A stretch of DNA of 64,000 nucleotides from Phallusia mammillata (lineage: Eukaryota; Chordata; Ascidiacea; Phlebobranchia; Ascidiidae), in NCBI GenBank assembly GCA_003260075.1, contig QLIY01000653.1, positions 30,283-94,282 on the forward strand, read 5' to 3'. Positions 1 to 12,800 of this stretch are shown one piece after another; the stretch's first letter is position 1; each line of letters starts with the position of its first letter. The translations under genes were made by a program, and so were the position numbers. The notes beneath the pieces were generated by a model, which did no database searches, had not been told where the DNA came from, and saw nothing but the letters and a program-made list of their open reading frames with translations.

Positions 1-232
1 GAACAGCCCATTACCTCAAAAATCTCGAAGCCGGCAATAGGGGGGGGGGGAAACACACAAGAATGACGTCATTATAATGACGTAATTGCTAATTTTACCA
101 CTTCTAATATCTTGTATTTTGGTATGAAACGTTTTGTAATGTTGTACTTTTTATGTAATGTAGACGAGTGTCTGTGACGTAATTGTGTAGATATGACATG
201 GCGGTAAACGTAGCCGTGACGTAATAGCGTAC

Positions 233-3200
233 CTGGTCGACGTTCTGACCCTTCTGCACATATTCCGTTCCGACTTTTACTCTGGGACGCGTAATCGCTT
301 TGCACAATTCGTTCGAGTTGATTCCGAACAAGTACGAGCATTTGTCAGCAACTGCAAGTTTTGAAAGACAAGTGAAGATTTGAAAAAGTTGTCAGCAAAC
401 TCGACACACATAAAAAAGATATTAAACACTTTGAACTTAACAAAATGGGAATAATCAAATAATAACCGCATTTTGAACAAAATTGGCTATCCGTTTTAAT
501 ACTGTGTTGTAACCTCTTAGTTTGGAATAAAAAGTAAGCTCATGTGAAATTAACATGTTTTGGTTTTTGCTAAAGAGGTAACAACCTCCAACGGACTCAA
601 ATTGAACCCTTTTAGCTAAAACTAAACATGTGGTAAGTTTAAAACACGAAAAGGACATTACGGTTTGCATGTGACATAAGCAAGTGTCAGTATGACCTAC
701 TTTCGACACTGTCAACCTCTGCTTGTTCGTCTCTGGGTTTCTGCTTGTAACGCATAGAGCCAAAGACCATTACGCCACAAGTGAGTCGATAGGATCCCAC
801 CTTTTCGTCCTCAGTAAATCCGAGAACATCGAAAGCTTCCTGTTGTGAAGTGGTATTGTAAGAAAAGGTGAATATGGCGCGTTAAAATGCAAAAAAATGG
901 GAGAGAATAAAAAATGAATTTAGGTTTTTCTTTAAAGTGAAAATATACCTAAAAAGGTTGTTTGCTGAGTTTTGCTAAACAGGGGTTTAGGCTAAGGGAA
1001 TTAGTTTTCTAATCATCTAAAAATGTTCCAGTAAAATAGGTAAAATAAAATACATCCAACTTTTCAGGCAACCTTACAGGAATATCCGGTTAGGTATGTT
1101 AACCTGCTGAAATTATTGCGTTTTACTTTTCGCATTCATTAACACTCATTATAGCATTAGTTCGTTTCTGCATAACGTTTAAACTCTCAATCACAAAAAT
1201 TGCTGCAAAAAACATGTAAGCTTACATCGGTGAAAGCGAATTCCTGTTTGTCGTCCATGTTGTCAACAGTGAGCACTCCCTGGCTGATCCACTGGTAGTC
1301 CTTTGGGTTGGTTGTAATGCAGAGTTGCTCAATCATGTCAGGCTTGCCAGAAGACATAATCTAAACAACAACAAAAAATGGTTTGCTATCGAAAAGAATG
1401 TAACTTTCTTGAATGACGACAGTTCCTCGTTATTCAATCACTTTATTATGTCTTGATAAAGCTTGAAAAACTGGTTCAAATCTTAACTTTGATTTTATAC
1501 TTTAGATTGCAAAAGTCTTGACAAAAAATCAGCTAACATTGTGTGTGAAAGGGACTTAGGTTTTTTTATTATTAAAAATAGTTAGAGAGAGGGGTAATAG
1601 AAGAATCAAGTCATCCAGGTTGATTTAAAAAAACGTGAAGCAAAATCGAATTTGTCTGGATTTTAAACTGTTTAACCCACCTATATTTTAGACTTAAAAA
1701 CGTGGGGGGGGGGAGTTAGAGAGAGGGGTCATAGAAGAATCAAGTCATCCAGGTTGATTAAAAAAAACGTGAAGCAAAATCGAATTTGGCTGGATTTTAA
1801 ACTGTTTAACCCACCTATATTTTAGACTTAAAAACGTTTAATTTTGACTATGGTGTAAAACAATCACTTAGTAAAAGGAATAACAATGGCTAGTTTGCCT
1901 GTGGTAATGGCTTTTAGTATTTTTGTTTAGCTAACCGAACATTTAGAAGACGGCTTTCAAAATCGATTTTAGTACAAACCTGGTAGAAAATATGGTAACT
2001 CCTCTCTGCCGGAAGCTGGAAGATGACTCTGCTCTTCTCAAGAAGATAAGACTCAATATCTCCTCCCGAGAGCTTTCCACTTGTTCCGAAATGAATTCGA
2101 ATAAACTTACCCTAAAAAAGTTTACGAAAAAATGGCAGTTTCTGTTTTTGTTTTTAAAAAGCTCAGGTTTTTGTTGTTTTTCGGCGACAATTTAAATTGG
2201 TGCATCGCCAAAACAGTTTCTGGCGGCGTTGCCAAATAAAAAATGACCTATTGCCAAAATCGAGACTATCGGTTATCTTATACAAACTAAATCTAGCAAA
2301 AAAAATATTTGTTTGCAAACAGAGTAAAATCGTTCATCAACAAAACAAATCATAGTACGCCAGACGTTTTGAAGGCGTCACACTAAATCAGCCAGTCACC
2401 AAGCATTCCATATGGCAAGGCGTAGGATAGAAAAAAAGAGCTGCCATGGGATTCGAACCCACGACAGGAGTCTTTCCGGGACTCGCTCCACCAACTAAGT
2501 TACAAAAACTCAGCGGTGAGTCAGTCGAAAGCGGAGTCATGGGCACTGTTAAATTTGTTATCTTAAGTCAACAAAACAAATTTAAAAAATAAACTTACGA
2601 AACGAGATGAATTGTTGTTTCTGATGGTTTTGGCGTTACCCCAAGCTTCCAACACAGGATTGGTCTGCACAATCTGATCCTCCAAGTTCGCTTTCTTCTC
2701 TGAGTCAGGCTTCTGAGTTGTTTGGGCAGCGATGTTAGCAAAGTACTGGATGACCTTCTTGGTGTTCTCAGTCTTTCCAGCACCAGATTCTCCACTGTGT
2801 ATAAATCGACGTTTGTGATTGGCTGTGACAGTCAGGTGACTTGTTACTAAGTGGCTATACCACTGGCTTGGTTTTGATTTGTTTTGTCGCGTTTTTTTTT
2901 TAATATGGACATAAAATGGATTCAAGTTTTTGCTTAAAATACATGTTGGCTAAAAATTAGGAATTTGGACCTCAAAACCGAAAGTATACAAGCGCAAATC
3001 CCAGTCGAGACCCGGAACAGTTTCAAAAATACCGAATTAGGCCCAAAAATTGGTAAAATTTAAGCACAAATGGGTGTTAATTCAGGCCCGAATCGACCAT
3101 GCTTTTTTTCAAACTTCAACCCGAACTCCAACTGAACTACCCGGCCACTCACAACATGGGATGGCTGACTGTTAATGGAATGCATCTCGTTTGTTGAGGT

Positions 3201-5381
3201 TACCTTGTCAAATATGATTGGTTAAAAGGCACTCACGTGATAAGAATAGATTGGTTCTCTCTGTCCATCAACATGTCGTGGTAAGCGTTGTCGGCCACCG
3301 AGAAAAGATGAGGCGGCATTTCTGCTCTTTTCTTGCCGCGGAACATCACAACAACCTTGGCACCGTACACTGGCAACCACTTGTAGGGATTCACACAGAC
3401 GCAGAAGAGACCAGAGTAGGTCTATACAACATAAGATTTTTTAGAAATTGTAAAGTTTAATCATTTGTAAAAGTTCGTTATTAATATCTTTTTGCAAGAC
3501 GTTTGTGACGGCATTACTTTACCTTTGCTTAAAAACAAACACAGGAAATGCCGTTTTTCTGTCAAGTATATTACTAAAGCATAGGTTCACAAACTGTCTT
3601 TTCAGATTTACTCCTTTGCAGATTTCGATGGAAAAATTTACCTCAAGTTTTTTGGCATGCTGAAGATTTACCCCGTGCTAAAAAAGTTCCTAAACAATCT
3701 AATATTTCATACATAACACAACTTAGCTAATAATTATATACTCCTAAAGCATGTCAAATTCACCCTCCCTTGGAAAATTTTTCCTGGTGGGGAAACTGTG
3801 TGCTAAAGGTTAACAATGTAAAATAATATTTTGGGCGAGATTACTTTTGCAATCATCACTTACGTAGATTCTCATGCTTGCGTATCTGCTTCTCAGATTG
3901 TACAAAACAGATGCCTCATTAAGATGAGTCATGTTTGCCATATCGGAGGTCTGCTCGTACTTGGGAGGGTTCATCTGCTGTACGTCATCCTCCTTGACTG
4001 TGATCGTCTGATGACGCAATGATTATGACGTTATCGAAAGGTAGTGAAACTTTTTCACAGCCGAGTCTGGGCCATTACCTTCAAATTTTTGATTTTATTT
4101 GTTTTTGGGTCAAAAGGATGTTTGTGGACTAACGAAATACTAGCGGGCAGCCCATTTAAACAGTTATATGTGATTTGGCCTCTGATATCACTGATGATGG
4201 CATGAGCATTTGCCAAAACGTTTGAATAATAAAGTATGTCGCTGTTTAGGTCCATTTGGGCCATTATTTTTGTCATTAAACTTGTAAACAGAGCCGTATA
4301 TAGAGTTCCAAACTAGTCTGAGTAATATCGCAATAGTATAACGTTCAAAATTCCTAAAAATGCGCTTATATTGACGTTGCATACAATATCACTAAAAAAC
4401 AACACAAATGGAAACTTTTTTCTGTGACGTAACAATGCCAAATAAGGGGGGGGGGTAAAAATGCGCTTATATTGACGTTGCATACAGTATCACTAAAAAA
4501 ATACAAAGTAAATAACAACACAAATGGAAACTTTTTTCTGTGACGTAACAATGCCAAATAATCACCTCGTTCTTGATAGTTTTCACTGTGACCTTGCCAC
4601 CAGATGAATCGAGAACTTCGGCTTTGATGTATCCTTCTTTCTTGTGAGGAACCCACACATTTTTCTTGCCATCGTAAGTTTGGGAAGCGAATGCCATCTG
4701 CTCCTTTTCGGTGGGCGCTAGAAACGGCATGGGGTCGTCCCCGGGGCCGCATTCCCCTGTTAAGATAAGATGTTACTGTGCTGATGCTTTGGTGTAAAAT
4801 GTTTCGGAAAATTGCTATCAGGGTTCACTTTAAGTTTCTTTGTTTGCAATTTCGTTTTCATTGTATCAGTTAATTTGAAAGCAAACAATTTCAATGAAGA
4901 TAAGCTGCACACATTGCACACTGTTTCGACCTATAAGGTCTCATCAGGACAGCTGGTAACGAGAGTTCGGTCGTATGAGCTAGTGTAGCCACCTTAAAGG
5001 TACGGCACTCCAGTTTTTTGGGGTCAACAAGCTGAAAAGCCATGCCTCACCAACCTGTCCGATGCCACAGCCGGGCATTAGCTACACAAGAACTGGTTCA
5101 CAATGTCCAAACAACAGCTGTTTGGGAAACAAACCCTCTTGGCACCAGCTGCACTGATGATACCTTATTGGTCGAAACAGTACACTGTCTGCTGCTTATC
5201 ACAATGCTTGTATATTGTAATGAAGATGAAAAACATATAGTTTTAGCAATCAACCATTCTGCATCTTTTAACTTTATGTTTGTTTTTTTAATTTTAAGCA
5301 ACTTGCCCTTCGCGGTCTCCTTGTTGGAGGGCCTCGGTACCATGATGAGACAATAATGACAGTGACGTCAGAAGGAAAAGT
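233..5381 (-). CDS. Sarcomeric (muscle) myosin heavy chain, N-terminal motor part, partial at window edge
   Basis: This encodes the ATP-driven actin motor of muscle thick filaments. Coding exons (minus strand) are 5381-5307 (ATG at 5343), 4756-4566, 4007-3864, 3421-3237, 2794-2599, 2111-1980, 1360-1226, 839-701 and 351-233, together 426 codons with every phase closing. Visible landmarks are the SH3-like N-terminal domain (about residues 30-80), NPYKW, the P-loop GESGAGKT (about residues 187-194), switch I NNSSRF (about 246-251), [17 protein letters not shown] and ERSYHIFYQ, and [10 protein letters not shown] near the edge. Switch II, the converter and the rod lie beyond position 1. The residue before NNSSRF is N where vertebrate sarcomeric myosins usually have D. 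The similarity is to striated-muscle class II myosin rather than to the non-muscle form. The first coding intron appears to be GC-AG. The intron after exon 4756-4566 contains an assembly duplication that does not touch coding sequence. Confidence 0.95.
1580..1837. repeat. 124-bp direct duplication around a ten-G run
   Basis: Copies 1580-1703 and 1714-1837 differ by about three substitutions and are separated by G x10 (1704-1713). The duplication lies in a myosin intron. The low divergence fits two haplotypes joined in the assembly. Confidence 0.85.
2395..2515 (-). mobile_element. tRNA-derived SINE
   Basis: On the minus strand there is an A-box-like segment (TAACTTAGTTGGTGGAGCGAG region) followed by a perfect B box, GGGTTCGAATCCC. 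A non-tRNA tail follows with GCCTTGCCATATGGAATGC. The tail resembles the one at 26,500-26,570, so both belong to one SINE family. The 5' and 3' ends of the tRNA part do not form an acceptor stem, so this is not a tRNA gene. It lies in a myosin intron. Confidence 0.7.
4355..4562. repeat. Direct duplication around a ten-G run beside a myosin donor site
   Basis: Copy 4355-4445 and copy 4456-4562 are separated by G x10 (4446-4455). The second copy has an extra segment of about 17 bp and a base change, as two alleles would. It abuts but does not alter the donor at 4565. Confidence 0.85.
4921..4955 (-). other. Hammerhead-ribozyme-like core in a myosin intron
   Basis: The minus strand reads CTGATGA, then GACC-TTATA-GGTC (a 4-bp stem II), then GAAA. 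That is the conserved hammerhead core in the right order and spacing. No clear NUH cleavage site follows, so it is probably a decayed copy. It may derive from a Penelope-like or retrozyme-type repeat. Confidence 0.4.
5363..5370. promoter_or_regulatory. Perfect CRE palindrome TGACGTCA just upstream of the myosin ATG
   Basis: TGACGTCA lies in the 5' untranslated part of the first coding exon, 20 nt before the ATG. CRE sites are known to contribute to ascidian muscle promoters, so this could be functional. TGACGT half-sites are frequent across this window, which weakens the case. Confidence 0.3.
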
Positions 5382-5881
5382 CTAAACAGAGATACGATAT
5401 CAGTTCTAATATTAATCATTTTTACGTATTTTAGAACCAGCAAAAATACAATAGGGCGATTGAGGTAAAATCTTTCACTAGGACTGTTTTTTGTGTGTGT
5501 TTAGACTTGTATCACATAAGAACGTAACTTGCATGTAAGTTTCAAAACTCAAACAAAAACTCCATACTTATAACCAAATTACAAGAAAATCACTACCTCC
5601 TAAATAAACCATTTTATACAGTCTTGCGGCAATGGACTAACCAGATACTACTAAAAGTTAAACAGTAGAACATGTCTTATTCAACAACGTTCAAGCCTCT
5701 GTCACAAATTGTCGTTACGATTCCGACAGTTCAACTGCTTTACAAACAAGTAACCTGAGTAGTCTAAAAACTTCCGAATCTACACAATTGGTATAATCAG
5801 CTTTTAATTGATGACATGAATAATTTTCTATGACAACATCGTTGCAAGAAATCTTAAAACAAATACATCAAACTATCTTAC

Positions 5882-5946
5882 CAGGTAGTTGGTTAGGTAT
5901 GTCAATACCTATGCTGCATACCCACTGCCTAAACCCTTATATACTA
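5882..5946 (-). promoter_or_regulatory. Myosin promoter TATA box and non-coding first exon
   Basis: On the minus strand TATATAA lies at 5943-5937. About 30 nt downstream a short leader begins (around 5912), and it ends at a good donor, CTG|GTAAGA (GT at 5881-5880). An acceptor ending in TTTAG (5383-5382) precedes the exon carrying the ATG. A non-coding first exon is common in muscle myosin genes. The spacing is seen in the sequence; the transcription start is inferred. Ascidian genes can instead receive a trans-spliced leader, which would use the acceptor at 5382. Confidence 0.55.
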
Positions 5947-8900
5947 AACCTCATGGGTCCAGAGAAAAACTTCAGCCCCTATGCATGCCCATAAAGCGGC
6001 GTAAGTAAGCCGGCTTGACGCTGATTGGTCAATCGTCTTTGCAGCGCCTGTCGCTCTTACCCCAGGGGAAAACCGGAAATATCCAAATGCCGGCTGGAAA
6101 AAAGGGAAGTTTTGATTGATAGGGAGACTGCTAACGGCTCGGGTGGCATCTGCGTAGCATTCATTTACTCAGGGGAAACTGTAACACGCGCGCTACGTAT
6201 ACTAGAATGATAACTACGTCATAACGAACAATATGGCAGAAAGATGTTTTGTACTTAGTCACTGACAATTTCATTTTGACTACAAACACCCGCATTTTAA
6301 GCGCAAAGACCTAACGGAAAAATATTGCTTACGACAAGCATGAATTAAGAAATACCTCTTTTAGTCGTTATTGTGACGCAACAGGCCTATTATTACGTCA
6401 CAAAATACAATCAGTTCACAGTTCACATTCTCTCAAATGCAAATCTTACTTTGATAGGATGTTTTGAAAGATCTTGTATGTAACGTTTAACATCTGTGCC
6501 TTGCGCTGCTGTTCAGAAATTCCTTTGATCAAGGACGTTTTAGTCAACCAATAGGACGTCTAATGTGTCTCCAGACGAAATGTGCCGCCTAATTTATCCC
6601 TTGGGGCATCTAGCAGAAGTCTGTGACAAGTTCTTGCTTAACAGACCAAACGGCATTAAAGCTACATTTTTACGTAGTTGATAACGACTTTTCTTTACCA
6701 TTTATTTTCAAAGCTAGTGATTCAATCAGCAGGCCCTCTTTGCTGTCGGGAAAAGATATGGAATTGAAAGTCTCGAAAAGGGACCAACAGACGTCAAAAT
6801 TCTTTCGGACAAACGCCATGCACCTTTGTAGTCATTTACCATGATCAGACTCTCTTCAAATAATGCACCTGCTGTCAAGAATGTTGCGAAATTGCTCAAT
6901 GTTTTTTTACTTTAAAAGACACACAATTCCGCGGGCAAATAAAAGGTGGAAAGTGTAAAACATAGAAATCAAATTGCCTGAATACAGAAACACGTGCCTT
7001 TTACGTTTACTAACATGTGAAATGCAAAATCATTTAAAAAGAAATTAACAAATTTAAACCCGAATCTCGCACGCCAGAACTCTGTTAAAATAATTTCTAC
7101 AAATTTGTTTCGCGTGGTGGCGCTATTGAGTTGATTGCAGTGTATTCTGATTTTGGGTTCGTTTTTACTTTTTAACTAATCTTTTTAAACCAGTTTGGTA
7201 GTTGTTGAAATATCAGATCTTACGAATAAAGCACCGGTAAATACCTTTCATGGCGTCACTCTGCATAGTTGTTGAATGCTATTTACGCTTGAAAAAAATT
7301 ATGGCGCAAATTTGCAGGGCACCTGGTCGTTTTCGGTCTGGCAACCGAAAATTGAAGACGTCAATCCTGTAATGGCGTCTTTTCAGTAAAACCGTAAATC
7401 ACAATTGTGACGTATATATATTGATACGCTAAGTGTTTTGAATTTAATTTAATAAAATAGTTTAACAAAAACTTTTAGGTAACAGTGCTATTGATATACG
7501 TCAATGCATTTATACTTAACCTACATGTATTTTACAATGACAATTTACATCATGCTTTCCAACAATTTCGACCTGTAGGGTCTGAAATGCAAACTGGTTG
7601 AGGTCGGTTAATCTATCAGCAACCCAAACGTAAATCGATTGGGTTGGTTTAACCTGTCAACACGCGAATAACAAAATGTTTTACAATTTGCACTCCGGAA
7701 GCACCCACCCAACGGTTTTAGCAATCAAACAATATGCTCAGAGATATTTCCTTTACGGCCAGTTAACTTGCAAAACCAGTAGGACTGATGATTAGCGATG
7801 TACGGTGGGTGTGTAGCTTGCTATGAAAGCTTTACTTGATCCTTTGGAATTAGGTGCAGTTTATTTTGAAATCATTTGGTCCGATGTAAAACAATTCATT
7901 CGGTTCGAAATAGAAAGAATCCCATTGATCTTTTCTTTAGCTTTTTTATACGTTTTATTTTTTCTTTCTTTTTTTGGTGTTTTGCGTTCAATTTGTTAAA
8001 ATAAATTTGTCGGTGACAAATATGTAGGTTTGGTTTGAAGTTGCCAACACAATAGTGAACTATTAATTGTGCAACTTTACAATTCATGATTTATAATGGA
8101 TTAGTAAAATAACGTCCCCCGTCTTCCTATTGTCACATTCGCTCGTGTGAATCAATAGCTATCCGCCTTTTTCAATTTTAACAGACCGCCCATTATAATT
8201 TCGCACCACACAAGGGCTGGTATTTAATTTCCCACAATCCGATTTTCCCAGTAGTTTATTGTCACCCGTGTTGCCCATACCAACGTCAATATTACCCGCT
8301 TTGATCCAGGCTATCGCAGATGTTGATTTTAACCAATTTTACTTTCAATTGCTCGGCAGCCATTGAGCCTATCCAACCCTCCAACCAACGCTCATTGTTT
8401 CGTCACAATACTTGTTTGTTTTACTCACAATCGCGTGAAAGGCTACTGTCTTTATGCTGTCACAAGGGTAATCTTATCTTTAGAGATCCCGCCTTTTTTA
8501 AAATGATAATAGATCGATAGTGTGGAGAAAAACTAGGTGAAGTTAGATCAATTTCGCATGACAGACAAACGTAAACGAAATGTTTTTTTGTCTTTTTTTA
8601 CTGTTTTAAAGTTTAAACTAATACTCTTTGCATTTAGTTAAACAGTAATTTTTTTCTGTGAAATTTCTTAATAGTTTTCAAACTTCAGCTGTATCATACA
8701 TAAATTTTTCAAAACTTTTTTTCTTGATTACTTAGCACACAGGTTTTATGTCGTTCATATGTGTATTTTTTCTTGTACTTAAAACCCATTAGACTGACGC
8801 CACAGCAAAAACAAATTTTCAAACGTTATTATATGCGGTTTGGTAAAGCCATTAAAAAGGGTCAATATCAAAAGCAATTATACGGTAGATTTAGGATCAA

Positions 8901-9887
8901 TAAAATAACTGGGCCGGGCTAAAATGTTTTCATCCAATGAATTTATTTTCAAAGTCTCTCCTTGAACTATATGATGCCGCATTAAGGAGCGTTGTTATGG
9001 CGCAATGTGCTTTGTGATAAACCAAGCGAATCGAGACAATGTAAATAGCAATTAACATTCCAAAATAGAAAAACAATTTATCAATTTTCGAAACATTTAA
9101 CTGTTAGGATTTTCAATACGCGTTTCAGCGAGTCGTCATAATGCATATCTGTGTAATACGCGGTGAGTGTGAAACAACAATTAAAAGTTTGTTTATCAGT
9201 TTCCAGGGAAACCGAATCGTCTTTGTGAATAGATAAACTATTCATACGTCACAATTCAACCAACCACTATGTCGCTATACTACAAGCTTAAAACACAATT
9301 GCTTTCAGTTGCTGTTCGGTATTTTTACAATTCCAACCTGTTACAAAATAAGTTTTGCATCTTATGAACCACACTATTGTCGCCATTTTTACACGTTGTA
9401 CGAATGCACTTTGCCGTCAATGTTTTCATCCTACAGCTGTTAGCATCATTCTACAGCAAAATCGCGTCTATATATTTACATCTTTTCTATTTCGACCTTG
9501 AAACGGCCACGTAAGAGTTTTCTTCCACCCGGAAATTTTGAGGCAATTATTTCAATTTAAACTTTTTGCATAGCAAGGTTATCCAGACAGGGGATTTCCC
9601 CGTCAGTCGGTCAGTAAAATGCAGTTTGGAATTTTTGATGATGTAGGCAAAACGTCATCATGACGTAGTACGTCGTGCGTCATGTCAAACGCCCTCACAA
9701 CAAGGAGAGGGCGTTGTCGTTGTAGTCGTAAGAACAGTGAGTGCGAGAAAAATACACACGATATATGATGTCTATGCGGAAACAAAAATGACACATAAAA
9801 TTTTCGCGTCCCTAAAGAGAGGGGCGGGTCGTTGTTGGAACATGGCTTGAAAAAAAGTTCGCAAAAAGTGTTTTTTGCGGAATTTCG
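5947..9887. other. Intergenic region between the myosin promoter and the FoxQ 3' end
   Basis: No convincing coding exon is seen. The part nearest the myosin promoter (about 5,950-6,250) should hold its cis-regulatory sequence and includes a CCAAT-type GATTGGTCAAT near 6,023. At 7,567-7,600 there is a fragment related to the hammerhead-like repeat (stem II GACC/GGTC and GAAA, but no CTGATGA). The rest is AT-rich single-copy-looking sequence. Confidence 0.6.
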
Positions 9888-12800
9888 TTAGTGGTGTCCC
9901 ATCCTGGCGTGGGGGAGCATCACAGGGTTGTAGAAGTTAAGCAGAATGTCCTTTGGTGCCACATGTTGCTGATGACTGGCAGCCATCAGGCTTGCGTGCA
10001 CTGCCTGCATCTGCATTAGCTGCTGGTACGCCAGCGCATCCATCGGTTTGTAGCCAAGCAACGGGTGTGCGACGTACAACGGAGTGACCTCACGGGGTGG
10101 TGACGGAGGCGCGGCGTTCCAGAAACTCTGCTGGTAGCGGTGACCTTGACGTTTGACCTTGTCGTCTTTGCGCGCCAGAATGCTATCGATCGAGAATGGT
10201 ACAGGCGAGCATGATGACTGTTCCCCTTCGCTGCTGTTGCTACGCAAGTCATCGGTAGAATTTGATCTCGATGACATAAGAGTCGGAGCTGGTGACGTCA
10301 TCATTCGCTGGCACCCTCCCAACTTGCGCGAGATGCGTTTGCGGCGACGTCGAAAAACTCCGTCGGCGAATGTGTACTCACTGTTGGGGTTGATCGTCCA
10401 GTAGTTGTCTTTGCCCCAAGGTCGCGACGGATCGCGCAGAATTTTCTGGAAACATTCGTTCAGCGAAAGATTGTGACGTACCGAGTTGCGCCATCCAGTG
10501 TAAGAGCCGCGAAAGAAGGGAAACTTTTTCATCAGGAAATCGTTGATCTCAGCGAGTGTAAGTTTACCTGCATAATTTAGAAGCATAATTAATAAAAATG
10601 ATAAACAATTGACATGAATATATGTAAGGTACACGTACGAATGTGGTTAGATAAAATGACCTTTTTTGGTGTTGATATTTCGCCCATTCGAAATTCCATT
10701 TTTGATCAAAAATACAAAAAAGATTTGTTCCATGCATTTACACCAAAGGGACAGATTTTGTGTCAATAAGACGTTTTTTAATGCACCACATCGCACTAAA
10801 ATAAGTATCAAAAGCAAGATGACACTGTTTACAAATTACAGTTTCTAGTCGCAAACTTTTCCGTGACTATTGCTTTAGTTATAGTTAAATAACTCATCAG
10901 CTTTGTCAAACCAAGAACCGAATGCCGTGACATCACTGTTTGGGTGTTAAAAAAATTATGTATCCCTGCTGGAACGGTTTCTTTCATTAAGTGTTAATTA
11001 ATTAGCAGTCAAATACTCGTGAACCTGCGTTTAGCTCCCAGTGGAATTGAAGTAAGGATCCCCCGACCCTGTAACTCTGTGATGGAACGCTGCCAGCCAT
11101 TAATTGTCAAATGACATTTAAATATTCATAACGCTGCATTTAAATCACATATAGAGTTGAAGGAGCTCCCCCGACTATGTCACTCTGTGATGGACATGTC
11201 TTGCGTTGGACAAAAATCGTCTTTGGACCGGGATGCGGTTTAAGCGATATCTGCGTTAATCCGCATCCTGCGTCCATATAAACAACATCCCCCATTTCCC
11301 AGTCATAGTTGGTTTAAACACGCTTCCACAAGCTCCACTCTCTTAACATCAAGCAAGAGAACGGTTTGGAGAGCAAACATCTGGCTCTATGTCGTCACAA
11401 TACGTCATTGTCGGCTTGCATAAACAAGAAAATGGCCTGCGCACAATCGCAGCGTTCCATTTCGTCGCCAGGGACAAACGATTCGAATAAGTCCATTGTC
11501 GGAGAGCGCTTGTAATAAAGGGCGCGTTCGTTTAGCCCTCCCATCGCGGCTCCCGGATGATTTTTTTCAGCCTCCGGTTTTCGTAGCTTTAGTTAAGTGA
11601 CCACGGGGTAAACAAACTATACAGGGCTTTATTTATCTAAAGGATTTCGTCAGAACCACTCCGTGTTCCGTTTATTTAAGCCCGATCTTGTGCGAGTGCT
11701 TGTCGAGAGGCCTCCAAACTCGGACGTAAATTTTCAATGGTCATTACGAATTTGCCCGGGCGATGTTGTATAAGTTTATGTGGCAGTTTGTGTACGTGGT
11801 GTTTTGGCAATCCCAGCCTCCTGACATTTGAAGTGCTAGCGATTAGCTCGTATATCCTACAGTTAAAGTTCTAATGTTGCCATTAGTTATTTATAGATTT
11901 TGATTGCTGCAGTTAACATTTAAAATTCTTTGGTTGCTTAACCGAGATTAAACTTCCAGGCGTTTTCGTCCACCAGGTTGCATATTTAACAAAAATGTCG
12001 TTCAACTGGTGTTAATGTTAAACAAAAATACTAGTTGTTTCTATCCATAACTTGTATTTTCGCTGACGTTTCGTCCACCAGAACGGTAGGACTATATGCA
12101 ACCTGGTGGACGAAAACGCCTGTACAGCATTTTCTATTATCAGAAGAGATTATAATGAAGCGAGTCTATCAGCGGTCAGAAGGTATGTCAAGGCAGTCGA
12201 TATCGGTACCATCAAAAAAGAATATGGCCACATCAGATTTGGATAGACTACATTACGAACTTAGGCTCAATCGCTCCTAGGGGACAGCTCGATGTACCAA
12301 CGGTTTGAAAAGGAATCCACCCAAGACGCCCGACCAATCCATCAAATTTCGGACATTAGTGCCGCTTCATCGTTTTGCAACGGACGCTACTCTTTTCGGA
12401 TGGCCTTTGTTATAATATAATTATTTTTCATGGTATCACGCTGTTCTTGCGCCTTTCGCTTGTTGCTTGCATTCGTCATTCATTGCTCTGAAGAAGTCCT
12501 ACCGTTCTGGTGGACGAAACGTCAGCGAAAATACAAGTTATGGATAGAAACAACTAGTATTTTTGTTTAACATTAACACCAGTTGAACGACATTTTTGTT
12601 AAATTAAACTTCCACTTAAAAAACACGTAGCCTATCTGTCTGTTGTGTATTGTTTAATAGAATTTGCTAAATATTTACAGCAAAAAGTTCAAGTTCAAGA
12701 ATGGTTGTTTTAATTTTTGACTGTACTGCTATTGTAATTGTCAAGAAATGGCATCCAATTACAGTCCAAACTTAACTGTTTTCCTTCTACTCTCTACAAA

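Noticed and set aside
1..232. Next myosin exon within the first 232 bases
   Set aside because: No sequence resembling the expected continuation of the motor domain follows the donor at 232; it must lie outside the window.
1580..1837. Biological tandem duplication triggered by a G tract
   Set aside because: Run length is constant at ten across the window, copies differ like alleles, and an analogous N-linked duplication breaks a coding exon; an assembly join is more likely.
11957..12614. CRISPR or other spaced repeat array
   Set aside because: The repeats are inverted, not regularly spaced direct repeats, and the genome is eukaryotic.
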